Counted from the first letter of the stretch, positions 27,405 to 36,496 are shown. The stretch is 64,000 nucleotides of DNA from DASUPK01 sp963848955 (GCA_963848955.1 CAWKFQ010000027.1:1-64000); one strand, 5' to 3'. A program made the numbers and translations. The notes: generated by a model not told the origin, from the sequence alone.

Positions 27405-27421
27405 TTATACAACATGTACAA
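27405..27421. promoter_or_regulatory. Inverted repeat between divergent aminotransferase and APC permease
   Basis: TTATACA-ACA-TGTACAA has 7-base arms with one mismatch and a 3-base centre. It lies in the 256-base divergent intergenic region, which is unusually AT-rich for this window. It is a likely operator for the PucR regulator encoded in the left operon; TATACA could also be a -10 element. No other structure is obvious in this intergenic stretch. Confidence 0.5.
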
Positions 27422-27566
27422 GGCGGGGTCCGACTTTTAGGACTTTCGCCCCTTGCGACGATTCGTCGCGCTTCTTAGGCTCGGGCCTCCGCGGCGGCCA
27501 ATCCGGGCCGGCGTGGCCAGGCGAGACCTCCACACGGTCACGGTTGGTTTGCGGGAAGGAGAGAAT

Positions 27567-29119
27567 TTGGAGAGCGCGGCGGTCCCGATTCCGGCAAGCG
27601 ACCCGGAGGGGGCGGGGGCGGGCGAGAAGGGCCTGAAGACCGGCGCCCTCGGCTGGGTGTCCAACCTGGTGATCGGCGTGGCGTCGACCGCGCCTGGATA
27701 CAGCCTCGCGGCGACGCTTGGGTTCGTAGTCGCGATCGGGGGGATGGGGTTCCACGCGCCTGCGGTGATGATCGTCTCCTTCATCCCGATGCTGCTGATC
27801 GCCGCCGCCTACTACTACATGAACAGGGCTGACCCGGACTGCGGCACGAGCTTCACCTGGGTGACCAGGGCGATGGGGCCGCGGCTCGGCTGGCTCACCG
27901 GCTGGGCGATCGTCGTCACCGATGTCATCGTCATGGCGGCCCTCGCCTACATCGCGGGTGTCTACACCTTCCTGCTCTTCGGCCTCGATGCGGCCGCGAC
28001 CAACCTTCTCGACGTCAGCATCGTCGCCGCGATCTGGATCATCGTGATGACCGCGATCTGCTACATCGGCATCGAGCTCTCGGCTCGCACCCAGTACTTC
28101 CTGCTCGCGCGCCGAGATCGCGGCACTGGGCGCTGTTCGCCGCGGTCGCGCTCGCCAAGGTCTACTTCGGCGATCCGGGCGGCTTCCACGTCCAGGCGGA
28201 CTGGTTCAACCCCTTCACCCTCCATGGAGGGACCACGGCGCTTGGTCGACGGAGTCCTCCTCGGGGTGTTCATCTACTGGGGCTGGGACAGCGGCGTCTG
28301 CGTCAACGAGGAATCCAAGGACAGCTCACAATGGCCCTGGGCGGGCCGCGGTCCTGAGCACGATCCTGCTCGTGCTGATCTACGTCGTCGTGGCCACAGC
28401 GGCCCAGGCCTACGCCGGCACCACCTTCCTGAAGCACCACGGCGATGACGTCCTCAGCGCCCTCGGCGGACCCGTGCTGGGCTCGCCGCTGGACAAGATC
28501 CTGATCATCGCGGTGCTCACCTCGGCCTCGGCGTCGACGCAGACGACCATCCTGCCGACCGCCAGGACCACGCTGTCGATGGCCCGCTTCGGCGCGATCC
28601 CCAAGATCTTCGGGCGGATCCACCCGCGCTATCCTGACGCCAGACGTCTCGACGCTGGTGATGGGCGCCGTCTCGCTGGTCTGGACGCTCTTGATCATCA
28701 ACGTCAGCCAGAACGTGCTCAACGACTCGATCACCGGGATCGGCTTCGGGATCGCCTTCTATTACGGCCTGACCGGCTTCGCTTGCTGCGTCTACTACCG
28801 CAAGGAGATCTTCAAGAGCCTGAAGAACTTCATCATGGTGGGGGTGGCGCCCTTCCTGGGCGGGGCGATGCTGACGTTCATCTTCGTCAAGGCCTTCTTC
28901 GACTACAAGACGACGAGCACCGACGTCAACTACTCGGGTGGCTTCCTGGGAGTGGGAACTCCGGTTGCGATCGGGGTAGGGGGGCTGCTCATCGGCGTCG
29001 TCCTATTGGTGTTCGCCAACTTCGCCTACCCGAAGTTCTTCAAGCGCAAGTGGGAGACGGCCGACCCCGGGATCCTCGAGGGAACCGTCAAGGGCGAAGC
29101 GTCCGTGATGTCGGACTGA
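27567..29119 (+). CDS. APC-family amino acid/amine permease, about four frameshifts
   Basis: This is a cytoplasmic-membrane secondary transporter of the amino acid-polyamine-organocation family. The start is TTG 27567 after GGAAGGAGAG. The first frame gives WVSNLVIGVASTAPGYSLA (TM1 with the unwound Gly motif) and TSFTWVTRAMGPRLGWLTGW. Frames change near 28110, 28230, 28340 and 28640, each time resuming plausible permease sequence (GVFIYWGWDSGVCVNEE, SASASTQTTILPTARTTLSM, FYYGLTGFACCVYYRKEI). The restored length is about 515 residues with 12 or so segments. It leads an operon through UspA and potADBC. The substrate is probably a polyamine or GABA, from context only. Confidence 0.85.
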
Positions 29120-29132
29120 GGAGGAGGCGACG

Positions 29133-29546
29133 ATGAGCGAGATAGTGATCGGCTACGACGGCTCCGACTCCTCGAAGTCGGCCCTGAACCAGGGCTTCGA
29201 TTTCGCCAAGGCGCTCGGGGACAGCCTCGTGATCGTCTTCGCCTACGCCCCCGGCGGCTACGGAGGCGGTGAGGTTCCCGAGCAGCGCAGGGCCGTCGAG
29301 GAGTTCGGCGAGAAGATGATCGGGGAGGCGGTGGAGGCCGCAAAGGCGGCCAAGGTCGACTCCAAGGTCGAGTTCATCAACGAGCATCCGCACGACGCTC
29401 TCATCACGGCGGCGAAGAAGCACGACGCACGGATGATCGTCGTCGGAAGCCACGGTGAGTCCCCGCTCAGGGGGGCGATCATCGGGGCCACCCCGTACAA
29501 GCTCGTCCAGCTCTCCGAGACCCCCGTGCTGGTCGTCAGGCCGTGA
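29133..29546 (+). CDS. Universal stress protein (UspA family)
   Basis: This 137-residue single-domain UspA protein has the ATP-binding pattern G-x2-G-x9-G(S/T) in VGSHGESPLRGAIIGAT and an N-terminal IVIGYDGSDSS. A strong GGAGGAGG lies upstream of the ATG, 13 bases after the APC permease stop. Members of the family often sit beside transporters and modulate them; the ATP-binding form here may sense energy state for polyamine uptake. The stop overlaps the potA start (GTGATG). Confidence 0.93.
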   Translation: MSEIVIGYDGSDSSKSALNQGFDFAKALGDSLVIVFAYAPGGYGGGEVPEQRRAVEEFGEKMIGEAVEAAKAAKVDSKVEFINEHPHDALITAAKKHDARMIVVGSHGESPLRGAIIGATPYKLVQLSETPVLVVRP

Positions 29547-30691
29547 TGGAGAACGCCACGACGCAGCATCACCCCTGCGTCGTCCTCGACTCCGTCACCA
29601 AGCGTTTCGGCGAGCTGACGGCGGTCGACGCGATCGACCTCAGCATCGCGGAGGGGGAGTTCTTCACGATGCTCGGGCCGAGCGGCTGCGGCAAGACGAC
29701 GACCCTGCGGATGATCGCGGGCTTCGAGGAGGTCACCGGCGGCCGCCTGGCGATCGACGACATTGACATGCTGGGGATCCCGCCCCACAAGCGCCCGACG
29801 AATACCGTCTTCCAGAGCTACGCCCTCTTTCCCCACCTCTCCGTCAAGGAGAACGTCGCCTTCGGGCTGCGCCGCAAGGGGGTCGATAAGGGGGAGATCG
29901 ACCGCCGGGTCCGCGAGGAGCTCGAGCGGGTCGGGCTGGCGGCCGAGGCCAACCGCCGTCCCGCTCAGCTCTCGGGCGGCATGCAGCAGCGCGTTGCGCT
30001 CGCCCGCGCGCTGGTCAACCTGCCGCGGGTGCTGCTGCTCGACGAGCCGCTCGGGGCACTCGACCTGAAGCTGCGCAAGGGCCTCCAGGTCGAGCTCAAG
30101 AAGATCCAGCGCGAGGTCGGGATCACGTTCGTCTACGTCACCCATGACCAGGAGGAGGCGCTGACGATGTCCGATCGGATCGCGGTGATGAACAAGGGCC
30201 GGATCGAGCAGATCGGCGATCCGGAGGACGTCTATGATCGCCCGACGACCACCTTCGTCGCGGGCTTCATCGGGGTCTCCAACCTGATGCCCGCCACCGT
30301 GCGCAAGAGCGGTACCCAAGGCGAGGTCGAGCTCGACAGCGGGGTCCAGGTGAGCACGGACGTGGACGGCTTCAGCCCGGGGATCGCTGCCACGCGGTGG
30401 TGCGCCCCGAGAAGCTCGACGATCGACTCGGCGGACGTGGGGCAGCCGAGCGTCGAGGGACTGGTGGAGAGCTCGATCTACCTGGGGACCTCGACCCAGT
30501 TGATCGTTCAGCTCCGCGGCGACGTGCGGATGACCGTCCTGGTGCCGAACGCCGACGAGGCTGAGCGCCAGAGGCTGCCGGGAGGCGGAGAAAGGTGAGG
30601 CTTTCTGGGCTCCGGACACATGCACGTGGTTCGGGAGTCCGAAACCGAACGGGCGCAGCCCCGACCGAGAGGACGGGCCGAAACGGCTTGA
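29546..30691 (+). CDS. potA: Spermidine/putrescine-type ABC transporter ATPase (copy 2), frameshifts at the C-terminus
   Basis: This is the ATPase of the second polyamine importer. Walker A GPSGCGKT is at residues 44-51, LSGGMQQR is the signature, LLLDEPLGALD is Walker B and VTHDQEEA the H-loop. The open frame stops at 30598, but the expected ending (RPEKL of the TOBE domain near 30400, then W-A-P-E-H-like sequence and an Arg-rich tail to TGA 30691) is in shifted frames. The real gene therefore probably ends at 30691, giving about 382 residues. The start is ATG 29546, or GTG 29543 with a 4-base overlap. It is distinct from copy 1 at 5-1144 and lies with its own potD, potB and potC. Confidence 0.9.
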
Positions 30692-30713
30692 ACGAGCCAG
30701 ACAAGAGGGAAAC

Positions 30714-31871
30714 GTGAGGAGCAAGAGAAGTTCCGCGCATTGGTCGCAGCGGGGGGGCGCTGGCGACTGCAGTCATCCTCGCCGCCTGCGGCGGGGGTGA
30801 CGGCGGCGTCGGGGGCGGCGATACTGGCGACGTCACCGTGGCCAAGGGAGGGACCGGCCAGCGGTTCGGTGCTGATCTCGAACTGGCCGGGCTACGTCGA
30901 CCCGGGGGCGGATGGGACCGTCGCCCAGTTCGACCAGCAGACCGGCTTGAACACCGAATACAAGGAGGACGTCAACGACAACAACACCTTCTTCAACAAG
31001 CTGAAGCCCGCAGCTGGATCAGGGCAGCTCGGGCGGTCGCAGCCTCTTCGTGGTCACCGACTGGATGGCGAAGCGGATGTACGACCTCGGCTACCTGCAG
31101 CAGATCGACCACGCGGACCTGCCGACCGTGTTCCAGAACATCCTGCCGCAGTTCGAGAAATCCACGACGGACCCCGACCGCAAGTACTCCATTCCGTGGC
31201 AGGGCGGCCAGACCGGCATCTGGGTCGACACAGCCCAGGCGCCCGAGATCGATTCGGTCTCCGACCTGTTCGACCCCAAGTACAAGGGCAAGGTCACGAT
31301 GCTGACCGAGATGACGGACACCGTTCCGCTCATCCTGCAGAGCGAGGGAATCAATGTCGACGAGGCGACGAAGGAGGACTGGCTCGCGGCGATCGACAAG
31401 CTCCGCCAGGCGCGCGATTCGGGACAGATCCGCCAGTTCACGGGCAACGAGTACACCGAGGACTTGACCAGCGGCAACATCGTCGCCGCGATCGGCTGGT
31501 CCGGGGACGGCTCCCTGATCGGGAACAAGAACGCCGAGTGGCGCAGGCCGACCGACGGCTGCGACCTGTTCTTCGACCAGGCGGTGATCCCGGTCGGGGC
31601 GCCGAATACGCCCGCGGCGCTCGCGTTCTTGAATTTCGCCTACACGCCCGCGAACGCGGCGAAGATCACGCAGATACGTCCAGTACGTGACGCCGGTCGA
31701 CGGCGTGCCGGCCGATCCTCCAAAAGGAGGATCCGAAGTTGGCCAACGACCCGAAGATCTTCCCGACGGAGCAGGAGATCGCCGCCATGCTCCGCGGACC
31801 CACTCCCGCCGGGTAGTCCGGAGGACATCGCCGAGGTCGAGGCTGCCTTCCAGGAGGTGGTCTCCGGCTGA
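30714..31871 (+). CDS. potD: Polyamine-type ABC transporter substrate-binding lipoprotein (copy 2), several frameshifts
   Basis: This is an extracellular binding lipoprotein. The N-terminus has to be read in two frames to give a signal followed by a lipobox (VILAACGGG, near 30770-30800). Further shifts occur near 31030 and around 31680-31800. Clear PotD sequence includes VLISNWPGYVDPG, NNTFFNKLKP, IPWQGGQTGIWVDT, LFDPKYKGKVTMLTEM, and GDGSLIGNKNAEW. Restored, it is about 385 residues. The indel density matches the rest of this operon and suggests consensus error, since the protein-level conservation looks intact. Confidence 0.85.
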
Positions 31872-31931
31872 TGACGAATCGGGTCGCGCTGGCGCGCGCC
31901 CTCGCATATGCGCCGGCGGAGGAACAAGGAG

Positions 31932-32832
31932 ATGGCGAAGAGCGAACGCTCTGCGGAGAACCTCCGCCGGCGCCTGATCCCGTACGGGCTACTGGCGCCC
32001 GGGGCGATCTGGCTGATCGTCTTCTTCGTCGTCCCCATGTACTTCATGGGCGAGATGTCGCTGCGCTCCGGGGTGCCGAACACGCCTGAGGGCTTCACGT
32101 TCAGCTGGCAGTTCTCCAATTACTCGGATGCACTGGCGGGCCGTGGCGAGCAGATCGTGCGCACCTTCTTCTACGCGGGAACGGCGACGATCATCGCTCT
32201 CTTGATCGCCTACCCGCTGGCGTACGCGATCGCCCTCAAGGTCAATCCGCGCTGGCGCCTTCCGCTGCTCTTCGCGGTGATCGCACCCTTCTTCACCACC
32301 TACCTGATCAGGACCGTCGCCTGGGAGACGATTCTCGCCGACGACAGCCCGATCGTGAACATCATGAAGTCGCTCCAGATCATCCCGGAAGACGGTCGCC
32401 TGCTGGCCACCTCCGGGGCAGTCATCGCAGGACTCACCTACAACTTCCTGCCCTTCATGATCCTGCCGATCTACGCGAGCCTCGAGCGGGTCGACACCAG
32501 TCTGATCGAGGCGGGCAAGGACCTCTACGCGTCTTCGAGGCAAGCCTTCCTCAGGGTCACCTTGCCGCTGACGATGCCGGGCGTCATCGCGGGCGTGCTG
32601 CTGACCTTCATTCCGGCGTCCGGCGACTACATCAACGCGGAGTTCCTGGGCGGCGCCAACAACACGATGATCGGCAACAAGATCCAGTCCACTCTACCTG
32701 GAGCAGAGCGACTATCCCCTCGCCGCGGCGCTCTCCTTCCTGATGATGGCGGTGGTCCTCACGATCGTCTTCATCTACATCCGGATCGCGGGGACCGAGG
32801 CGTTCACTGGCAGCGAGGAAGAGGCGCGATAG
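31932..32832 (+). CDS. potB: Polyamine ABC transporter permease PotB (copy 2), frameshift near the end
   Basis: This is an inner-membrane permease with six segments. It begins MAKSERSAENLRRR at ATG 31932 after GGAGG, then LLAPGAIWLIVFFVVP (TM1). The EAA-loop region is EAGKDLYASSRQAFLRVTLPL. Near 32695 the frame shifts and the last helix (LAAALSFLMMAVVLTIVFIYIRI, split here as part of a longer run) ends at TAG 32832. An in-frame-shifted extension back to ATG 31871, which overlaps the potD stop, is possible. potC starts immediately after the stop. Confidence 0.87.
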
Positions 32833-33722
32833 ATGGAGTCCGCGACGGCCACCAGCGAGACCGGCAGTCCCGCAGCCCGATCGGCTCCGGGCGGCGTGGG
32901 CGTGGGTGAGGCGGAACGGGTTCAAGATCTACACGGGCTTCGCGCTCGCCTACATGCTGATCCCGATCGCGGTGATCGCGGTCTTCTCGTTCGCCGACGC
33001 CTCCGAGAACCGGGACAAGCTCTCCTTCGCGATCAACAACGGATTCACACTCAAGTACTGGGAGCACGCTTTCTCGATCCCGGACCTGAACAGCGCCCTC
33101 TTCACGTCCTTCAGGCTTGCGGCGCTGGCGACGCTGATCTCAACGGTAATCGGGACCCTGATGGCGATCGCTCTCGTCCGCTATCGGTTCCGCGGCCGAC
33201 GTGCCTCGAATCTGCCTGCTCGTCCTGCCGATGGCCACACCCGAGATCGTCATGGGGGCCTCGCTGCTCTCGCTGTTCCTGATCTACGGCATCGCGCTCG
33301 GCTTCACCAGCCTGCTGATCGCCCACGTCATGTTCTGCATCAGCTTCGTCGTCGTCGTCGTTCGTTCGCGGCTGATCGGCTTCGACCGCAGCATCGAGGA
33401 CGCCGCCGCGGACCTCGGGGCGACGCCGATCGAGACCTTCAGGTACATCACTCTTCCGCTGCTCCGTCCCGGAATCCTCGGTGCGGCGCTACTCGCCTTC
33501 GCCCTCTCGGTGGACGACTTCATCGTCTCCGACTTCAACAAGGGCACGACCGAGACCTTCCCGATCTACGTCTTCGGGGCGCACCTGAGGGGCATCCCCG
33601 TGCAGGTCAACGTCCTCGCGACGATGCTGTTCGCGCTCATGGTCACCGCGATCTGCTTCGTGCTCTGGCAGCAGAGGCGCGCCGAGCGGATGGCGTCTGT
33701 GCGTCCTGAGCAGGAGGTTTGA
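32833..33722 (+). CDS. potC: Polyamine ABC transporter permease PotC (copy 2), two frameshifts
   Basis: This is the second permease subunit. It starts at the ATG directly after the potB stop. The frame changes near 32903 (GFKIYTGFALAYMLIPIAV follows) and near 33200 (LPMATPEIVMGASLLSLF follows). The EAA-loop sequence EDAAADLGATPIETFRYITL is present and the C-terminal cytoplasmic tail is QQRRAERMA. Its TGA ends one base before the GTG of the STAS gene, so regulatory genes are physically coupled to the transporter. Six segments are expected after restoration. Confidence 0.87.
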
Positions 33723-34127
33723 GTGACCTCCGATCGAGGTATTTCGCCTCGTGTGCGGACGGGGGAGATCGCGCTCGAGCGAAACGATTCAGGAGTCGCA
33801 GTGCTTACGATCTCAGGCGAGCATGACCTCAGCACAGCGCCGAATCTCAGGCGTCGCCTCGATGGGCTGCTGGATGAGGGCGTTGCGACGGTCCTGGACC
33901 TCTCACCCGCCACGTTCATCGACTCCTCCATCCTCGGCGTGATCCTGGATGGGCGCCGGCGAGCGGCCGAGGCGAAGATCGGGTTCGCCGTCGCCCGCTC
34001 GAACGGCTCGGACGCGGTCGACCGCGTCCTCGAGGTGACCGGCCTGCGAGCAGAGCTTCCTGTTCACGCCCGACGGGAGGAGGCCGTCCTGGCGGCGTCG
34101 GGCAACGACGGGAAGACGCCACCGTGA
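33723..34127 (+). CDS. STAS-domain anti-sigma factor antagonist
   Basis: The 134-residue protein has a single STAS domain (residues about 15-115) of the SpoIIAA/RsbV type. The phosphorylatable serine lies in FIDSSILGVI, preceded by VLDLSPAT. When unphosphorylated it would bind the anti-sigma kinase encoded next and free the sigma factor. The GTG start abuts the potC stop, and the stop overlaps the anti-sigma GTG by four bases. This places a partner-switching pair inside the polyamine importer operon. Confidence 0.9.
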   Translation: MTSDRGISPRVRTGEIALERNDSGVAVLTISGEHDLSTAPNLRRRLDGLLDEGVATVLDLSPATFIDSSILGVILDGRRRAAEAKIGFAVARSNGSDAVDRVLEVTGLRAELPVHARREEAVLAASGNDGKTPP

Positions 34128-34930
34128 CCTCCCGCGAGCTCCGGTTGACTCTCCCCGCGACAGCGGAGAACGTGATCGTCGTGCGCCAGGCGGTGGCCGG
34201 TGTCGGGGAGGCGCTCGGCCTCTCCGAACCGAGGATTGCCGACCTGAAGACGGTCGTTTCGGAGGCCTGCAACAACGTCGTGCTGCACGCTTACGAGGGA
34301 GAGCCCGGCCCGCTGGAGGTGGTCGCCGAGCCCCGCTCGGGCGGGCTCGAGGTCCAGGTGTCCGACCAGGGCAGGGGCTTCCGGCCGCGCGCCAACGAGG
34401 GGGACCCCTCACTCGGCCTCGGGCTTCCCCTGATCGCGGCTCTCTCGGACAGCTTCGAGATCAGCGGCGGCGCGGGCCACGGCAGCCGGACCACGATTCG
34501 CTTCGGCTACACCGCACCCGAGTTCAACAACAACGGCGACTCGGCCGAAGCTCCCGAGGGCCTCGAGATCGCGATCACTCCGGGCGAGATGGTGAAGCCG
34601 GTGCTCGCCAGGGTGATCGGGGCGCTCGCCGCCAGGGCCGAGCTCTCGGTCGATCGGCTCGCCGACACCGTCCTGCTCGGCGACGCGGTCTCCTCGTCGG
34701 AGGGCGTGGACTTCGCCGAGGGTCGTCTTGGGATCTCGATCAAGGACGGCGACGGCGAGCTGGGTGTGCGTGTCGGCCCGCTGGTCGAGGGTGCCGGGCA
34801 GAAGCTCCTGGACGAGATGGAGCTTCCGGGCGCCGGCTCGCTCCGCTCCCTGGCGAGCAGGATGGCGGTCACAAAGGGCGAGACTGACGAGGGGAAGGCA
34901 GCGGAGTTCCTCGAGTTCGAAGTCGCCTGA
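34124..34930 (+). CDS. Anti-sigma regulatory factor (RsbW-like serine kinase) with C-terminal extension
   Basis: This 268-residue protein has a GHKL/HATPase domain in residues 1-128: N-box SEACNNVVLHAYEG, G1 DQGRGF and G2 LGLGLPLI, all intact, so kinase activity toward the STAS partner is expected. An extra 130 residues follow. They repeat the outline of the N-terminal helix (VKPVLARVIGALAARAELSVDRLAD) without ATP motifs and may be a degenerate second copy used for sigma binding. It is convergent with the sigma gene and separated from it by a hairpin terminator. Confidence 0.9.
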   Translation: MTSRELRLTLPATAENVIVVRQAVAGVGEALGLSEPRIADLKTVVSEACNNVVLHAYEGEPGPLEVVAEPRSGGLEVQVSDQGRGFRPRANEGDPSLGLGLPLIAALSDSFEISGGAGHGSRTTIRFGYTAPEFNNNGDSAEAPEGLEIAITPGEMVKPVLARVIGALAARAELSVDRLADTVLLGDAVSSSEGVDFAEGRLGISIKDGDGELGVRVGPLVEGAGQKLLDEMELPGAGSLRSLASRMAVTKGETDEGKAAEFLEFEVA

Positions 34931-34942
34931 GGGGCGACTTCG
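34918..34942. terminator. Bidirectional hairpin between anti-sigma and sigma genes
   Basis: CGAAGTCGCC-TGAGG-GGCGACTTCG is a perfect 10-base stem that overlaps the last codons of the anti-sigma gene and reaches to 7 bases from the sigma stop. It lacks a long T tract but is well placed to end both convergent transcripts. Confidence 0.6.
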
Positions 34943-34948
34943 CCTTAG

Positions 34949-35755
34949 CTATTCCTCGTCCGGGATCCGCTGCCTGAGCTTCTCGATCGTGGCGCGCAGG
35001 ATGCGCGAGACATGCATCTGGGAGACCCCGACCTGCTCGGCGATCTCGCTCTGCGTCATGTCCTCGACGAATCGCAGATGGAGGACCTTCCGGTCACGCT
35101 CGGAGATCTCGTCGAGGACGGGGCCGATCGCCTCGCCGTACTCAACGGTGTCGAAGGCGAGATCCTCAGAGCCGATCCGGTCGCGCAGCGGCCCCGGCTC
35201 GTCCCCCTCGCCGGTCGTGGAGGTCGCGTCGAGGGAGACCGCGTGGTGGCCCTGGGCGGCGTGCATCGCCTCCAGAACCTCTTCGTCGGTGGCCTGGATG
35301 CGCTCACCGATCTCGTGCACCGTGGGTGTGTGCCCGAGCTTTGCCGGCAACTCCGCCATTGCACGCTCGACCTTGAGGATGCGCTCCTGCACATCACGAG
35401 GGACGTGCACGGACCAGCCGCGGTCGCGGAAGTGGCGCTTCAGCTCACCCAGGATGGTGGGGACGGCGAAGGTGGAGAAGGCGGTTCCCCGGGCGGGGTC
35501 GAATCGGTCGATCGCCTTCACCAGGCCCACGCTCGCCACCTGGACGAGGTCGTCGAACGGCTCTGCGCCGCCGGCGTACCGCCCGGCCAATCGCCTGGCG
35601 AGGGGCATGAACCGATCCACCAGCTCCTCGCGGACGGTGGGGGAGCGGTCGCTCGCATACTGCTCAAGCAGTCGCCGCTCACCCGCAAGCTGCTCGCCCG
35701 GACCCGGGGAGGGCGTCTGATTCATCTGGCTTTCCGCCAAGGCAAGTTCCGTCAT
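34949..35755 (-). CDS. RNA polymerase sigma factor, SigB/SigF/SigG family
   Basis: The 268-residue group 3 sigma factor contains regions 2 (FDDLVQVASVGLVKAIDRFDP, split at core contacts), 3 (RDRGWSVHVPRDVQERILKV) and 4 (LRFVEDMTQSEIAEQVGVSQ, helix-turn-helix). ATG 35755 is the start; the open frame to 35929 crosses promoter DNA and is Arg-rich. It is convergent with its presumed anti-sigma and anti-anti-sigma genes. Upstream, on its own strand, lies GTTT-N14-GGGTAG, the consensus recognised by this family, so it probably activates its own transcription. Confidence 0.94.
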   Translation of the reverse strand: MTELALAESQMNQTPSPGPGEQLAGERRLLEQYASDRSPTVREELVDRFMPLARRLAGRYAGGAEPFDDLVQVASVGLVKAIDRFDPARGTAFSTFAVPTILGELKRHFRDRGWSVHVPRDVQERILKVERAMAELPAKLGHTPTVHEIGERIQATDEEVLEAMHAAQGHHAVSLDATSTTGEGDEPGPLRDRIGSEDLAFDTVEYGEAIGPVLDEISERDRKVLHLRFVEDMTQSEIAEQVGVSQMHVSRILRATIEKLRQRIPDEE

Positions 35756-35829
35756 TGACCGGCGACCTCGATGCCCGTGGCTGCGTCGCCCCTGGGGGAC
35801 CTCGAGGTCTGGCCGCCCACCTACCGTAG

Positions 35830-35853
35830 CTACCCGGATCCCGTGTCGCAAAC
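35830..35853 (-). promoter_or_regulatory. SigB/SigF-type promoter of the sigma gene
   Basis: Read on the minus strand: GTTT (complement of 35850-35853), 14 bases, GGGTAG (complement of 35830-35835). This fits the GTTT-N14-16-GGGTA consensus of general-stress sigma factors. It predicts a leader of about 65 bases before the sigma ATG and positive autoregulation. Confidence 0.65.
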
Positions 35854-35857
35854 AGCG

Positions 35858-35882
35858 GTTTCGCAGCGGGAGGCGCGGGTAC
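35858..35882 (+). promoter_or_regulatory. SigB/SigF-type promoter of the basic-protein gene
   Basis: GTTT (35858-35861), 15 bases, GGGTAC (35877-35882). It is back to back with the sigma gene promoter; the two GTTT boxes are only four bases apart. It would drive the gene at 35920. Confidence 0.65.
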
Positions 35883-35919
35883 CCACGCCTGACACCGGAC
35901 CCGAAGGAGTGATGTCGAA

Positions 35920-36264
35920 ATGCCACCACGCGGCGTCAAGAAGGGCACCAAGCGTGCCAGGCAATACGAGAAGATCAAGCGCTCTGCGAGCCGGCGCGGT
36001 GCTTCCACGTCGCGCGCGAAGCAGGTGGCCGCCAGGACCGTGAACAAGAACCGAGCACGGTCGGGCGAGTCGCGAACCAGGTCGCCGAGCTCCACCCGCG
36101 GCTCGTCGCCGCAGCGGCGAGGCGGGCAGCGATCGGGCACCAATCGGCAGAAGGGCCAGACCAAGGAGCAGCTCTACAACCAGGCCAAGCGCCTCAACAT
36201 CCAGGGCCGTTCGAGCATGAACAAGGGCCAGCTGCAACGAGCAGTGGCGGCAAAAAGCCGCTGA
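35920..36264 (+). CDS. Small basic protein with Rho-N-like C-terminus
   Basis: This 114-residue, strongly basic protein (many Lys/Arg/Ser) has an N-terminal region resembling short actinobacterial proteins often labelled plasmid stabilisation protein (RARQYEKIKRSASRRG, RTVNKNRA). A disordered Arg/Ser/Thr middle follows, and a C-terminal helical segment, TKEQLYNQAKRLNIQGRSSM at its start, is like a Rho N-terminal or SAP-type nucleic-acid-binding motif. It is expected to bind DNA or RNA. The SigB-type promoter at 35858 marks it as a stress-regulon member. Confidence 0.72.
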   Translation: MPPRGVKKGTKRARQYEKIKRSASRRGASTSRAKQVAARTVNKNRARSGESRTRSPSSTRGSSPQRRGGQRSGTNRQKGQTKEQLYNQAKRLNIQGRSSMNKGQLQRAVAAKSR

Positions 36265-36288
36265 TAGCGGCCTCTTCCGGGACGTGCG

Positions 36289-36314
36289 TTTACCCGGCTC
36301 GGCGCAGGGGTACC
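36289..36314 (+). promoter_or_regulatory. SigB/SigF-type promoter before a structured leader
   Basis: GTTT (36289-36292), 16 bases, GGGTAC (36309-36314). A transcript from here would start near 36322 and run through two strong hairpins toward the aldehyde dehydrogenase at 36497. Confidence 0.55.
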
Positions 36315-36337
36315 ATGTTTTCTGAGTCGAGGCAGCG

Positions 36338-36426
36338 GGCGGGCGTTCGGAGACCCCCTACTCCGGCGCCCGCCCACATATTCAGATGCCTCGCCTCCGC
36401 CGGGTTTTTAGCCTCGGCGCAGGCGG
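36338..36426 (+). ncRNA. Two-hairpin structured RNA or leader
   Basis: Hairpin 1 (36338-36376) pairs GGGCGGGCG with CGCCCGCCC and CGGAG with CTCCG around a C-rich loop ACCCCCTA. Hairpin 2 (36393-36426) pairs CGCCTCCGCCG with CGGCGCAGGCG (one mismatch) around a T-rich loop. Neither is followed by a T tract. It could be an unusual 5' leader, a terminator for the upstream gene, or a small RNA made by the stress sigma factor. The C-rich loop recalls the actinobacterial 6C RNA, but only one loop has it, with five C. The rest of 36265-36496 shows no gene. Confidence 0.4.
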
Positions 36427-36496
36427 GCGGATAGGGCGGCCGGTTTCCTTCTCCCCCTGGCCGTCCTTCCCCGCCTTGTCCGCATACGATCGGGCC

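Noticed and set aside
31871..31931. NRVALARALAYAP resembles the helix after an ABC ATPase signature
   Set aside because: There is no Walker A or B around it, and it is in the short gap before potB. It is either a frameshifted potB N-terminus or coincidence.
36338..36426. 6C RNA
   Set aside because: Only one of the two loops is C-rich and it has five C, not six or more, so the family name is not applied.
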